In this document: positions 33,105 through 41,584 of the stretch, piece by piece
How positions within the stretch are numbered: the stretch's first letter is position 1
How the letters are laid out: the number at the start of each line of letters is the position of its first letter
Assembly (NCBI GenBank): GCA_963716235.1
Contig: CAVQTE010000014.1
Location: 62,001 to 126,000, forward strand
Direction of reading: 5' to 3'
Length of the DNA: 64,000 bases
Origin: Sva-07 sp963716235
GTDB lineage: Bacteria; Actinomycetota; Acidimicrobiia; Acidimicrobiales; Ilumatobacteraceae
Made by a program: the position numbers and the translations under genes
The notes under the pieces: model-generated
What the model was told of the DNA's origin: nothing
The model's database searches: none
What the model saw: the letters and a program-made list of their open reading frames with translations, nothing else

Positions 33105-34319
33105 ATGGAGATCACGGCAGTTCTCGAGCGGGTGGAGCGCATCGGCGCCGTGCGCGCGGATGCTGCCTCAGGTCGATCCGACTGTGAATCCGCGTTGGTC
33201 GAGGCGCGGCGACTGCGGGCCTGGGTGGACGCCTCGGAGGCCGATATCGCCCGACGCCTGGCGTCGATCGTGTCGTTCCCGGAACAGTCTCTCGCCGAGA
33301 CCTCCAAGGGTTCACTGGGGCAGGCGAGCACCGTCATGGAGCGCGCGGCGACATTGAAGGCGACACCGGCCATCGCTGCGGCGTTGGATGATGGTGCGGT
33401 GACGGCGGGTCATGTGGATGCGATCACCCGTGTCGGCAGGACGCTCGAACCCGCCCAGCGCGAACAGCTGTTGGACCGTGTGGATGCGATGGTGAACGTC
33501 GCCGAGCATGCGAGCCAGGCGGAGTTCGCCCGTCGGGTGCGTGACGAGGCCCACCGCCTCCAGGCCGCCGACGGGATAGAGATCTTGGAACGCGAGCGTC
33601 GAGCGACGACGTTGCGTACCTGGGTCGACCTGGACGGCATGTGGAACGTCCGCGGCCGCTTCGATCCGCTTACCGGCGTCAAACTCGATGCCCGTCTCTC
33701 GGAGTCACTCGAAGCGCAGTTCGCAGCGGCGACACCGGACACCTGTCCGACCGACCCGACAGCCAAACAAGATCACCTGCGTGCGCTGGCGCTCGCCGAC
33801 CTCGTCTTGACTGGCGGCAGTGCTCCGAAGCCGGCGCGTCCGGAGTTCCTGATCGTCATCGACGCCGACACCACCGCCCCGGCTGGCCCGTCCGCGGAGT
33901 TCTCGATCCCTGTCGAGGTCCCTTGGCGGGTGCTCGCCGACCTGGCCGGTGACGCCGACGTCCACACCGTGGTGGTGCGCAATGGCGTGGTGTTGCACGC
34001 GCCCGGCAAGCTCGACCTCGGCCGGAGCACCCGGTTGGCAAACCGGGCCCAACGCCGAGCACTCCGAGGCCTGTACGCCACCTGCGCCATCCCCGGGTGT
34101 CACGTCCACTTCGATCGATGCAAGTTGCATCACGTCATCTGGTGGCGACACGGAGGCCGTACCGACCTCGACAACATCCTGCCGGTGTGCGTTCGGCACC
34201 ACCACAAGATCCACGACGCCGGCTGGACCATCGATCTCGGACCCGACCGACAACTCACCATCCGATACCCCGACGGCACCATCCAGACCACCGGACCACC
34301 CACGATCCGCGCCGCCTGA
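33105..34319 (+). CDS. DUF222 and HNH-endonuclease protein
   Basis: This protein of about 404 residues has the long helical DUF222 region typical of high-copy actinobacterial families, then a C-terminal HNH nuclease: CAIPGCHVHFDRCKLHHVIWW, the TDLDNILPVC segment and HHHKIHD, with Cys and His residues for zinc and the catalytic metal. It is probably a DNA nuclease, and members are often multi-copy in actinobacterial genomes; its cellular role is not established. I prefer the Met at 33105, where GGGGG and a -10-like CATGAT lie upstream, but Met 33093 is possible. Confidence 0.92.
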   Translation: MEITAVLERVERIGAVRADAASGRSDCESALVEARRLRAWVDASEADIARRLASIVSFPEQSLAETSKGSLGQASTVMERAATLKATPAIAAALDDGAVTAGHVDAITRVGRTLEPAQREQLLDRVDAMVNVAEHASQAEFARRVRDEAHRLQAADGIEILERERRATTLRTWVDLDGMWNVRGRFDPLTGVKLDARLSESLEAQFAAATPDTCPTDPTAKQDHLRALALADLVLTGGSAPKPARPEFLIVIDADTTAPAGPSAEFSIPVEVPWRVLADLAGDADVHTVVVRNGVVLHAPGKLDLGRSTRLANRAQRRALRGLYATCAIPGCHVHFDRCKLHHVIWWRHGGRTDLDNILPVCVRHHHKIHDAGWTIDLGPDRQLTIRYPDGTIQTTGPPTIRAA

Positions 34320-34340
34320 CGTCGGGACCGGCACCGTGTG

Positions 34341-34365
34341 ACGCACGACGTATGGTGACGTGCGT
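34341..34365. promoter_or_regulatory. Inverted repeat spanning the start of the TIM-barrel gene
   Basis: ACGCACG (34341-34347) and CGTGCGT (34359-34365) are perfect inverted arms around 11 bases that include the ATG at 34352. It could be an operator or a hairpin that hides the start region. Confidence 0.35.
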
Positions 34366-35140
34366 GGCGACCATTGATCGATTGCTCTCGCTCGCTGCCG
34401 GGGTATGCCCGGAGACAGCGCCGGCCGACTTCGTTGCCGCGTGTGCGACTGCGGGCTGGGACGCGTGCGGCATTTGGTACGACGCCGCAACGTGGAACGA
34501 CGCGGTGGCCACCGAAGTACGCCGTCGGCTCGACGACACCGGGCTGATCGCACTCGACATGGAACCGATCTTCGTCACCCCGGACGGCGACCACGGCGAC
34601 GCCATGATCGAGGCAGCCGCGACGGTCGGCGCGCGCAATCTCCTGGTCGTCTCCCGGGGCGGCGACGACGAGCAGTTCGCCGACCGCTTCGGCGACCTGT
34701 GCGACCTCGCCGCCGTGCACGGCATCGGCTGCAGCCTCGAGTTCATGCGGTTCATGTCGGTGCGCGATCTTCCCCAGGCGCTCGCCGTGCTCGATCTCGT
34801 GAACCGGCCGAACGCAGGGGTCCTCATCGACAACCTCCACCTCGCTCGAACCGGCGGCACGGTCGCCGATGTCGCAGCGATCTCCGCGGATCGACTTCCC
34901 TACCTCCAGCTCTGCGATGCACCCGCCGAAGCTCCCGACGAGCTGGTCGTCGAGGCGCTCGACGGGCGGCTCCTCCTCGGCGAAGGTCATCTCCCCATCG
35001 CCGAACTCGTGGAGGTGCTCCCGCCTCGCACGGCACTGTCGATGGAGGTTCGCTCCGCCGCACTCCGCTCAGCGTTCCCCGATCCGGCCGACCGCGCCCG
35101 CGAGGTGCTGCGCACGACCCTCCACCACCTCCAGCGATGA
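34352..35140 (+). CDS. Sugar-phosphate-isomerase/epimerase-like TIM-barrel protein
   Basis: This protein of about 262 residues fits the AP-endonuclease-2/xylose-isomerase-like TIM barrel: ACATAGWDACGIW, GARNLLVVSRGGDDEQFADRF, CSLEFM, NAGVLIDNLHLARTGG and LPYLQLCDAPAE, with Glu, Asp and His residues in the places of metal ligands. Such proteins isomerise or epimerise sugars, inositol-type or hydroxy-acid substrates. The substrate is unknown. Starts at ATG 34352, GTG 34355 or GTG 34364 are all possible. The stop codon lies inside the first of two hairpin repeats. Confidence 0.85.
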   Translation: MVTCVATIDRLLSLAAGVCPETAPADFVAACATAGWDACGIWYDAATWNDAVATEVRRRLDDTGLIALDMEPIFVTPDGDHGDAMIEAAATVGARNLLVVSRGGDDEQFADRFGDLCDLAAVHGIGCSLEFMRFMSVRDLPQALAVLDLVNRPNAGVLIDNLHLARTGGTVADVAAISADRLPYLQLCDAPAEAPDELVVEALDGRLLLGEGHLPIAELVEVLPPRTALSMEVRSAALRSAFPDPADRAREVLRTTLHHLQR

Positions 35141-35175
35141 GCCAAAGGACCGAATACAGGGCGCTTCGCTCATCG
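35136..35175. repeat. 40-bp GATGAGC-type hairpin repeat, copy A
   Basis: With the preceding C the ends form inverted CGATGAGC and GCTCATCG. It contains the stop codon of the TIM-barrel gene. It matches copy B at 33 of 40 positions and is related to copy C at 52166-52204. Confidence 0.8.
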
Positions 35176-35197
35176 GCACCGTCAGCGCATCCCCTGC

Positions 35198-35237
35198 GAT
35201 GAGCGAACGGACCGCATACGGGGCCGTTGGCTCATCG
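35198..35237. repeat. 40-bp GATGAGC-type hairpin repeat, copy B
   Basis: With the preceding C the outer arms CGATGAGC and GCTCATCG are followed by paired AACGG and CCGTT after a mismatch, giving a good hairpin. It lies 22 bases from copy A between convergent genes, so the two may act as a double terminator. Confidence 0.8.
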
Positions 35238-35247
35238 GCGAACCGGA

Positions 35248-36438
35248 TCAGCGGCGGACGGTCCAGCGGATCGGCAACGTCGTCAAACCGCGCAGCACGA
35301 ACGGCTCGTTGACCGCCACGTCGCCCGTGCGTTCGACCGTCTCGAATCGTTCGATCATCAACCGCAGCGCGACCGCCCCCTCCCGGCGGGCCAAGGCTGC
35401 GCCGATGCAGTGGTGCACGCCCCAACCGAACGCCAGGTGCGACCTGGAGCCCGGCCCGAATCGGTCGAGCCGGATCGAGTCGGGGTCGTCGAACACCTCG
35501 GGATCACGGTTCGCCGACGCGAAGAGCACCTGCATCCGGGAACCCGCTGGCAGGATCTCGTCACGGACCGTGCTCGGCTCGGGGTTCGTTCGGAACAGAC
35601 CTTGCACCGGCGAGTCGAACCGCAGGAACTCCTCCACCGCGGAGGGAATCAACTCCGGGTTCGACCGCAGTTGGGTCACCAGCTCCGGTTGCTCGATCAA
35701 CCGGTAGAGCATCAGCGAGATGAGACTCGCCGTCGTCTCGTGCCCCGCAACGAGGAGCTGCTGGCTGAGCCGGCGAACCTCGTGATGGGTCAGCCCGCCA
35801 TCGATCTCGGCGAGCGCCATCACCGACAGCACGTCATCGGGAAGCGCGTCGCCGCGTTCGTGCGCGGCAATACGATCGGCAACCAGTTGATCCACGAGTG
35901 CGAAGATCTCGCGGTTCGCGGCCTCGGCCTTCGCGTGATCGCCACCGCCGAGGAAGTTGACGATGTCGTCGGACCATCGACCGAAGTCGTCCCGTCGATC
36001 CCGCGGCACACCGAGCAGCGCGGCGATCACGACCGCCGGGAACGGGAAGGCGAACAGTGGCACGAAGTCACCCTCGCCGTCCTCCCCGAACGCCCGGGTC
36101 CACAGGTCGTCGGCGATCTCGTCCACGTCATCGTCGAGGCGAGCGAGCGCGGCCGGCCGGAACGTGTCCTGCAGGATCCGGCGATGACGGCGGTGGTCGG
36201 GATCGTCGGTCGTGCCGAGCACACCGGGCGGTGACGGTTCGATGCCGACCCCGAACCCGTTGCGCCATTCGCTCGGGCGCATCAGGACATCGAACACATC
36301 GGCATGTCGGCTCAGCACCCAGAACGGCGGATCGTGCGACTCCTCGACGTGGAGTGGACAGCGTTCACGAAGGTGCCCGTGCCCGACGGACGGTTCGACA
36401 TCGTTCGCGTGGGCGAGGTGTGAGTAGACCTCTGTCAT
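35248..36438 (-). CDS. Cytochrome P450
   Basis: This 396-residue soluble P450 has the I-helix motif AGHETTASL, ExxR in VEEFLRF and the heme loop HLAFGWGVHHCIGAALARREG. The N-terminus is short (MTEVYSHLAHAND) with no anchor. GGGGGAGCG precedes the ATG at 36438. It is the last gene of the minus-strand SDR block, 39 bases after the SDR at 36478-37260. It probably hydroxylates a substrate whose product is handled by the neighbouring SDRs. Confidence 0.95.
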   Translation of the reverse strand: MTEVYSHLAHANDVEPSVGHGHLRERCPLHVEESHDPPFWVLSRHADVFDVLMRPSEWRNGFGVGIEPSPPGVLGTTDDPDHRRHRRILQDTFRPAALARLDDDVDEIADDLWTRAFGEDGEGDFVPLFAFPFPAVVIAALLGVPRDRRDDFGRWSDDIVNFLGGGDHAKAEAANREIFALVDQLVADRIAAHERGDALPDDVLSVMALAEIDGGLTHHEVRRLSQQLLVAGHETTASLISLMLYRLIEQPELVTQLRSNPELIPSAVEEFLRFDSPVQGLFRTNPEPSTVRDEILPAGSRMQVLFASANRDPEVFDDPDSIRLDRFGPGSRSHLAFGWGVHHCIGAALARREGAVALRLMIERFETVERTGDVAVNEPFVLRGLTTLPIRWTVRR

Positions 36439-36477
36439 CGCTCCCCCCTCACTCGGAGAATCCTCCGGCCAGCATTC

Positions 36478-37260
36478 TCAGTACGGCATCGTCCCGCCGT
36501 CGACCGGGAACATGCAGCCCGTGATGTTCCGTGCTGCGTCCGAGGCGAGCAGCACGGCGACGGCGGCGACCTCCTCGACGGTGTTCGGTCGCTTGATCGC
36601 CGACTCGGAGCTGAACATGGTGATCAGAGCGTCGTAGTTCTCGAGCCCCATCGCAACGGCCGAATCGGGACCGGTCGCGCGAACGATGTCGGTCTCGATC
36701 AGCCCGGGCAGGATGGCGTTGACCGTGATGCCCAGCGTGCCGACCTCGTGAGCCGCCGCCTTCACGAGGCCGTTGACGGCGTGCTTGGTCGCGGCATAGC
36801 CGGGGATCCCCGGCTTGCCGAGTTTGCCCTCGACCGACGACGTCACGATGACGCGGCCGGACTCGCGGTGGATCATGTGCTGCAGCGCCCGCCGCATGCC
36901 CCAGAACACGTGGTTCAGGTTCCAGTCGACCTCGAGCTCCCACTCCTCGTCGGACATCTGGAACACCGGAGCGGTCTGCAACACGCCGCCGGAGTTCAGA
37001 CAGCAGATGTCCAACTGGCCGTAGCGCTCGATCGTGAAGTCGATCAGCCCCTCGACCGCTGCCTGTTTCGAGGCGTCACCGGCGAAGAACGCCGCGTTGT
37101 CGCCGGCAGCCATCTCGTCGAGACACTCCTGTCCCTTGGCTTCGTCGCGTCCGTTGACGACGACCTTGCCGCCTTCGGCGATGAAGGCTTCGGCCATCGC
37201 CCTGCCGATGCTGCGGGTGCCACCCGTGATGCAGGCGACCTTTCCATCAAGCTTTCCCAT
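36478..37260 (-). CDS. SDR-family oxidoreductase, paralogue 1
   Basis: This 260-residue SDR has TGGTRSIG, the Ser of IVTSSVEGKLGKPG, and the catalytic YAATK. The segment KPGIPGYAATKHAVNGLV and the following HEVGTLGITVNA are nearly the same as in the next gene, so the two are tandem duplicates. In this copy the third Gly region reads TRSIG, where the neighbour has TRGIG. AAGGAAC precedes the ATG at 37260. Confidence 0.93.
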   Translation of the reverse strand: MGKLDGKVACITGGTRSIGRAMAEAFIAEGGKVVVNGRDEAKGQECLDEMAAGDNAAFFAGDASKQAAVEGLIDFTIERYGQLDICCLNSGGVLQTAPVFQMSDEEWELEVDWNLNHVFWGMRRALQHMIHRESGRVIVTSSVEGKLGKPGIPGYAATKHAVNGLVKAAAHEVGTLGITVNAILPGLIETDIVRATGPDSAVAMGLENYDALITMFSSESAIKRPNTVEEVAAVAVLLASDAARNITGCMFPVDGGTMPY

Positions 37261-37298
37261 GACAGTTCCTTTTCCGATTCTTGGTCGTTGGGCGCGGC

Positions 37299-38078
37299 TC
37301 AGTAGGGAGCCGTGCCACCGTCGATCGAGATGAGTGATCCGGTGATGCCTGCGCCTGCCTCGGAGGCGAGCAGTGTCGCTACTGCAGCGACGTCCTCGAC
37401 CTCGTTGAGACGCTTGATCGCCGATTCCTGGGCGAACATGTCGAGTAGGCCCTGGTAGTCGAGGCCCATCGACTCGGCCGCTGCCGGGCCCTCCGCCATC
37501 ATGATGTCGGTCTCGATGGCACCTGGGCACAGTGCATTCACCGTGATGCCGAGTGTGCCGACCTCGTGCGCGGCGGACTTGGTCAGCCCGTTGATGGCGT
37601 GCTTGGCCACGACGTAGATCGAGATGCCGGGCTTGCCGACCTTGCCCTCGAGCGAGCTGACGCTCATGACGCGCCCGTACTGCTGGGGGATCATGTAGTG
37701 GAACGCTCGTCGCATCGTCCAGAACGTGTGCCAGAAGTTCCACACCAGCGAGTCCTGCATCGCTTCGTCGGTGAGGTCGACGATCGGGGCGTGCCCCGAT
37801 GCGCCACCGGCATTGGCGACGAGGATGTCGATCCGCCCGAAGTGATCGACCGTGCCGTCGACGATGGCCTCGCAGGACTCACGTTGCTTCACGTCGCCGG
37901 CGATGAAGTGCACTCGATCACCGGCGTCGAGGGCGGCGAGCGTCTGCTCGGCCTTGGACGGGTCGCGGCCATTGACGACGACCAGTGCTCCCTCGTCGAG
38001 GAACCCCTTCGCAATGCCGAGACCGATCCCTCGCGTTCCTCCGGTGATGCAGGCGACACGCCCGTCAAGTACTCCCAT
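37299..38078 (-). CDS. SDR-family oxidoreductase, paralogue 2
   Basis: This 259-residue SDR has TGGTRGIG, LVANAGG, the Ser of VSSLEGKVGKPG and the catalytic YVVAK. It is a clear paralogue of the downstream SDR, sharing GKPG, HEVGTLGITVNA, the ETDI segment, ESAIKR and the C-terminal DGGT-PY. Tandem copies with divergent substrate loops could handle two stereoisomers or two steps in one route. AGGGTTGTC precedes the ATG. Confidence 0.93.
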   Translation of the reverse strand: MGVLDGRVACITGGTRGIGLGIAKGFLDEGALVVVNGRDPSKAEQTLAALDAGDRVHFIAGDVKQRESCEAIVDGTVDHFGRIDILVANAGGASGHAPIVDLTDEAMQDSLVWNFWHTFWTMRRAFHYMIPQQYGRVMSVSSLEGKVGKPGISIYVVAKHAINGLTKSAAHEVGTLGITVNALCPGAIETDIMMAEGPAAAESMGLDYQGLLDMFAQESAIKRLNEVEDVAAVATLLASEAGAGITGSLISIDGGTAPY

Positions 38079-38162
38079 GACAACCCTCTCATGCTCCTCG
38101 GTCGTGCGGTTCGGTCCGGCACCGTACAGCGTCGACGTCGGAGCGCCGAAGTCCGAGGGCGG

Positions 38163-38798
38163 TCACTCCGGTGGCGGCGTGAGCAGGTCGCCTCGCAGCG
38201 CCATCTTGATCGACGTGATCGCCCGCTGATGCCGGTCGGGGTCGTCGGAGACCCCATCGGTCAGGCCGATCAGGATGATGGACACGAACTCGACCATGAA
38301 CTCGCGGTGCTCCGGATCGATCTCGCCGGTCTCCACGCCGGCATCGATGAGCCGCACGAAGAAGTCGTCTCGTCGTTCTGCGTGTCCGGAAAGCGAGGCG
38401 GAGATCTCAGGGTGGCGCCGCATGTCGGCACGGGTGGCGCCGATGAACGCAGCGAACGTCGGGTCGCGCTCGTTCAACTCGCGGGCGACGTCGAGGATCG
38501 CATCGAACTTGCGCAGGAACCCTGGCGCCAGATCCGCGGCCTCGTTGAACCGGCCGTAGACACGACGCTGCACGTCCTCGTGCACGGCGAGATACAGGTC
38601 GAGTTTGGACGGGTAGTAGTAGTACAACGCTCCGGCCGTGATGCCCACGTGTGCGGCAAGGTCGCGATTCGTCGATGCGTCATAGCCTCCGGACACGAAG
38701 GCGGCCCGGGCGACGTCGAGGATGCGCTGGCGCGTCTCGGCGGAGTCGGTGTCCTTCGGACGGCCCAGCGGCCGACCGACTCGCGCAGCGCCGGCCAT
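38163..38798 (-). CDS. TetR-family transcriptional regulator
   Basis: This 211-residue regulator has an N-terminal HTH region (RQRILDVARAAFVSGGYDASTNRDLAAHVGITAGALYYYYPSK abbreviated in key residues: Ala-Gly-Ala-Leu-Tyr-Tyr) and an all-helical ligand-binding domain. The start lies three bases after the preceding SDR stop, so it is co-transcribed with that SDR. It probably represses the SDR/P450 block; its operator is not identified. Confidence 0.92.
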   Translation of the reverse strand: MAGAARVGRPLGRPKDTDSAETRQRILDVARAAFVSGGYDASTNRDLAAHVGITAGALYYYYPSKLDLYLAVHEDVQRRVYGRFNEAADLAPGFLRKFDAILDVARELNERDPTFAAFIGATRADMRRHPEISASLSGHAERRDDFFVRLIDAGVETGEIDPEHREFMVEFVSIILIGLTDGVSDDPDRHQRAITSIKMALRGDLLTPPPE

Positions 38799-38801
38799 CG
38801 T

Positions 38802-39590
38802 TCAGGTCTCCGCCGGCCGGTACTGGTGTGTCCGGTGGGTTCGACCCCCGGCGACGAGGATGAGCTGGCCGGTCACCCACGACGCAGCGTCCGACACCAG
38901 ATACAGCACGGCACCGGCGATGTCGTCGGGCCGACCGATCCGGCCCAGCGGGATCCCGGCCGCGATCGCCTCGTGCTGGCCGTCGGTGCCGAGGACCTCC
39001 GAGAACGCCTCCGTCGCAACGGGGCCGGGGGCAACCGTGTTGACCCGGATGTCGGGCGCCAGCTCCAACGCCAGTGTCTCGGTGAGGTTGTTCATCCCCG
39101 CCTTCGCCGCGGCGTAGGGGCCGGTGAACGGCGATCCGCGCATCCCGGCACCCGAGCTGATGTTGACGATCGAGCCGCCCGGACCCATCCGCTTGGCCGC
39201 CGCCTTGCAGCCCTGGAACGCCGAGGTGAGGTTCAGTTCGAGCTGCGAACGGAAGATCTCGTCGGGGGTGTCGATCAGCGTGCGCGTCGTCTTCTCATCC
39301 GATCCGCCGACGTTGTTCACCCAGATGTCGATGCGACCGAACCGTTCCATCGTCTGGTCGGCAAGCGACTCGGACAGATCGCGAATGTCGCCGGCGACGA
39401 TGAGCGCCTGCCGCCCACGTTCCTCGACACCCTTGGCTGTGATCTCGAGGTCGGACATCCGGCGAGCGTTCAGCACGACGTCACACCCGGCGTCAGCGAG
39501 ACCCCAGGCGATCGCCCGGCCGATGCCCTGGCCGGAGCCCGTCACGACGGCAACGCGTCCGGAGAGGTCGAATCGGTCGAGCAGGTTCAT
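38802..39590 (-). CDS. SDR-family oxidoreductase
   Basis: This 262-residue SDR has TGSGQGIG, NNVGG, NISSGAGMRG with the catalytic Ser, and YAAAK. It belongs to the classical 3-oxoacyl-reductase-like or gluconate-dehydrogenase-like group; the substrate is unknown. I place the start at Met 39590, but a Met three codons upstream is possible. It leads directly into the TetR gene. Confidence 0.92.
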   Translation of the reverse strand: MNLLDRFDLSGRVAVVTGSGQGIGRAIAWGLADAGCDVVLNARRMSDLEITAKGVEERGRQALIVAGDIRDLSESLADQTMERFGRIDIWVNNVGGSDEKTTRTLIDTPDEIFRSQLELNLTSAFQGCKAAAKRMGPGGSIVNISSGAGMRGSPFTGPYAAAKAGMNNLTETLALELAPDIRVNTVAPGPVATEAFSEVLGTDGQHEAIAAGIPLGRIGRPDDIAGAVLYLVSDAASWVTGQLILVAGGRTHRTHQYRPAET

Positions 39591-39614
39591 GCGGTCCACG
39601 ATCGCACAAACACC

Positions 39615-40382
39615 TCAGTCGTCGACGGCCCGGGGCAGGAACTGTCCCGTGTTGGCCGTGATCCCTCCGTCGACCGGGACGACTGCGCCGTTCACGAACG
39701 ACGCGTCAACCGAGGTGAGGAACTCGATCACCGCCGCGATCTCGTCGGCCCGACCCCAGCGTTGCAGTGGGATGCGGCGACGCAGTTCGTCGTAGATCGT
39801 CGTCGACTGGATGCGGGCGGTCATCGCGGTCTCGGTGGGTCCGGGGCAGACGGCGTTGACCGTGATGCCGTCGGCACCGAGATCGATCGCAGCCGCTCGC
39901 ACGAGGTTGATCACCGCGCCCTTCGCGGTGTTGTAGGCCCACATGTTCGGATCACCGGCGATGCCGGAGGTCGACGCCGTGACGACGATGCGGCCGCCAC
40001 CGCTCGCACGCAACGCCGGCGCGACGGCACGGATGCCGAGCGCAACCGCTCTCACGTTCACGGCGAGGGCCCGGTCGAAGTCCTCCATCGGGAGATCGAG
40101 CAGACCGCCACCCATCGACACGCCGGCATTGAAGACCGCCGCGTCGAGCCGCCCGAACCGTTCGGCGGCAGCGGCGACCGCAGCGGCGTTGGTGTCATCG
40201 GAGGTCACGTCTCCCACGACGATGTGGATGCTCGCCGCATGCTCGGAGTCATGGGTCCATGCGAGCGCGTCTGCCAAGCGATCGACCGCGACGACGTACG
40301 AGCCGTGAGCGACCATCCGCTCGACCGTTGCGCGCCCGATGCCCGACGCCGCACCCGTGACGATGACGACCCTGCCGCTCAT
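39615..40382 (-). CDS. SDR-family oxidoreductase
   Basis: This 255-residue SDR has TGAASGIG, FNAG in place of the usual NNAG, VTASTSGIAG with the catalytic Ser, and YNTAK. It overlaps the NTF2-like gene by four bases (ATGA), which suggests that a SnoaL-like isomerase or hydratase and this dehydrogenase work on one substrate. Confidence 0.92.
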   Translation of the reverse strand: MSGRVVIVTGAASGIGRATVERMVAHGSYVVAVDRLADALAWTHDSEHAASIHIVVGDVTSDDTNAAAVAAAAERFGRLDAAVFNAGVSMGGGLLDLPMEDFDRALAVNVRAVALGIRAVAPALRASGGGRIVVTASTSGIAGDPNMWAYNTAKGAVINLVRAAAIDLGADGITVNAVCPGPTETAMTARIQSTTIYDELRRRIPLQRWGRADEIAAVIEFLTSVDASFVNGAVVPVDGGITANTGQFLPRAVDD

Positions 40383-40720
40383 GGGTTCATGTAGTCCTTG
40401 TAGTAGGTGAGACGACCGTCACTCACGCGATACACACCGACGCCCTGGCGGACTCCCTTGTTGGTCGTCGCCTCCCACTGGGCCCACGCGACCGTGTCGT
40501 CACCGGCCAGCTCCACCAGGCGGAACGAGGCACCAGCCTTGGCCATCTCGGTGTTCATCATCGAGAAGAACCCGGCAATCGCATCGCCGCCCACGAACGT
40601 GCCGTAGACGGGGTCGACCACCTCGGCGTCGTCCGCGAACAGCGGCGCCAACGCGGCGTAATCACCTTCGTCCTGGATCTCCCAGAACCGTTTGATCGTG
40701 TCGTATGCATCTCCGGCCAT
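40379..40720 (-). CDS. SnoaL/NTF2-like domain protein
   Basis: This 113-residue protein has the NTF2-like cone fold: YDTIKRFWEIQDEGDYAALAPLFADDAEVVDPVYGTFVG with key Asp residues at the mouth, then RQGVGVYRVSDGRLTYYKDYMNP. Family members include ketosteroid isomerases, dehydratases and ligand carriers. TACCGT lies five bases before the ATG at 40720 with no Shine-Dalgarno, which suggests a leaderless mRNA. It shares the divergent region containing a candidate TetR operator. Confidence 0.88.
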   Translation of the reverse strand: MAGDAYDTIKRFWEIQDEGDYAALAPLFADDAEVVDPVYGTFVGGDAIAGFFSMMNTEMAKAGASFRLVELAGDDTVAWAQWEATTNKGVRQGVGVYRVSDGRLTYYKDYMNP

Positions 40721-40747
40721 GCCGCACGGTACGACGCGCGACCGCCG

Positions 40748-40780
40748 ACTGTCGATACTGAACGACCATTCGGTTATGTT
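40748..40780. promoter_or_regulatory. Candidate TetR operator and promoter, copy 1
   Basis: ACTGTCG (40748-40754), six bases, then AACGACCATTCGGTTATG (40761-40778). The same arrangement with the same spacing occurs at 42985-43015. TGTCGA may serve as -35 and TATGTT (40775-40780) as -10, so a bound repressor would cover the promoter of the plus-strand SDR. Confidence 0.55.
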
Positions 40781-40827
40781 CGGCGGACACACAACTGCTC
40801 ACCGCATTGCGACAACAGGAGACAACC

Positions 40828-41583
40828 ATGGACCTCGGACTCACCGGCAAGAAGGCACTCATCACGGGAGCGACGAAGGGGATCGGCCGGGCGGCCGCCG
40901 AAACGCTGCTCGCCGAAGGTGCCTCCGTTGCGATCTGCGCACGCACCGCCGAGGGCGTCGACGCTGCCGTTGCGGAGCTGTCACAGCTCGGCACAGTCGT
41001 CGGCGGAGTCGTCGATGCCGCCGACAGCGACGCGTTGGTCGCGTGGGTCAACTCGTCAGCCGAGCAACTCGGCGGTCTCGACATCTACGTGCACAACACC
41101 TCCGGCAAGCCGGCGCGCTCCACCGAGGGCTGGATCAACAACTTCAACATCGATCTCATGTCGCTGATCTACGGTGCCGGCGCGGCCAGCGAGGCGCTCG
41201 CAGACGGCGGCGGATCACTGATCAGCATCGGCACGACGGCGACGGCCGAGCACTTCGGGTCGGGGTCCGGGAGCTACAGCGCCTTCAAGTCGGCCGTCAC
41301 CAACTGGACGCTCGGCCAAGCCCAGGTGCTCGGAGCGAAGGGCATCCGCTGCAACGTGGTCTCACCGGGCCCGATCTTCATCGAAGGCGGCGACTGGAAC
41401 ATGATCAAGGACCACATGGCCGACTTCTACGCTGCGACTGCCAAGGCCCATCCCGGTGGCGAGCTCGGCACCGCGCAGGACGTCGCCGACGTCATCGCCT
41501 TCCTCGCCAGTGACCGCGCCCGTCATGTCAACGGTGTCAACGTCACCGTCGACGGAGGGTTCCTCAAGCGCGTCGACTTCTGA
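40828..41583 (+). CDS. SDR-family oxidoreductase
   Basis: This 251-residue SDR has TGATKGIG, VHNTSG in the place of NNAG, ISIGTTATAEHFG and the catalytic YSAFK. AGGAGA precedes the ATG at 40828; an upstream in-frame Met at 40807 is poorer. It is the first gene of the operon SDR-ThuA-TetR, driven by the candidate operator-promoter upstream. Confidence 0.92.
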   Translation: MDLGLTGKKALITGATKGIGRAAAETLLAEGASVAICARTAEGVDAAVAELSQLGTVVGGVVDAADSDALVAWVNSSAEQLGGLDIYVHNTSGKPARSTEGWINNFNIDLMSLIYGAGAASEALADGGGSLISIGTTATAEHFGSGSGSYSAFKSAVTNWTLGQAQVLGAKGIRCNVVSPGPIFIEGGDWNMIKDHMADFYAATAKAHPGGELGTAQDVADVIAFLASDRARHVNGVNVTVDGGFLKRVDF

Positions 41584-41584
41584 G

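Noticed and set aside
33105..34319. HNH protein as a group II intron, intein or mobile element
   Set aside because: It has the DUF222-HNH layout and no reverse transcriptase, splice sites or terminal repeats were seen.
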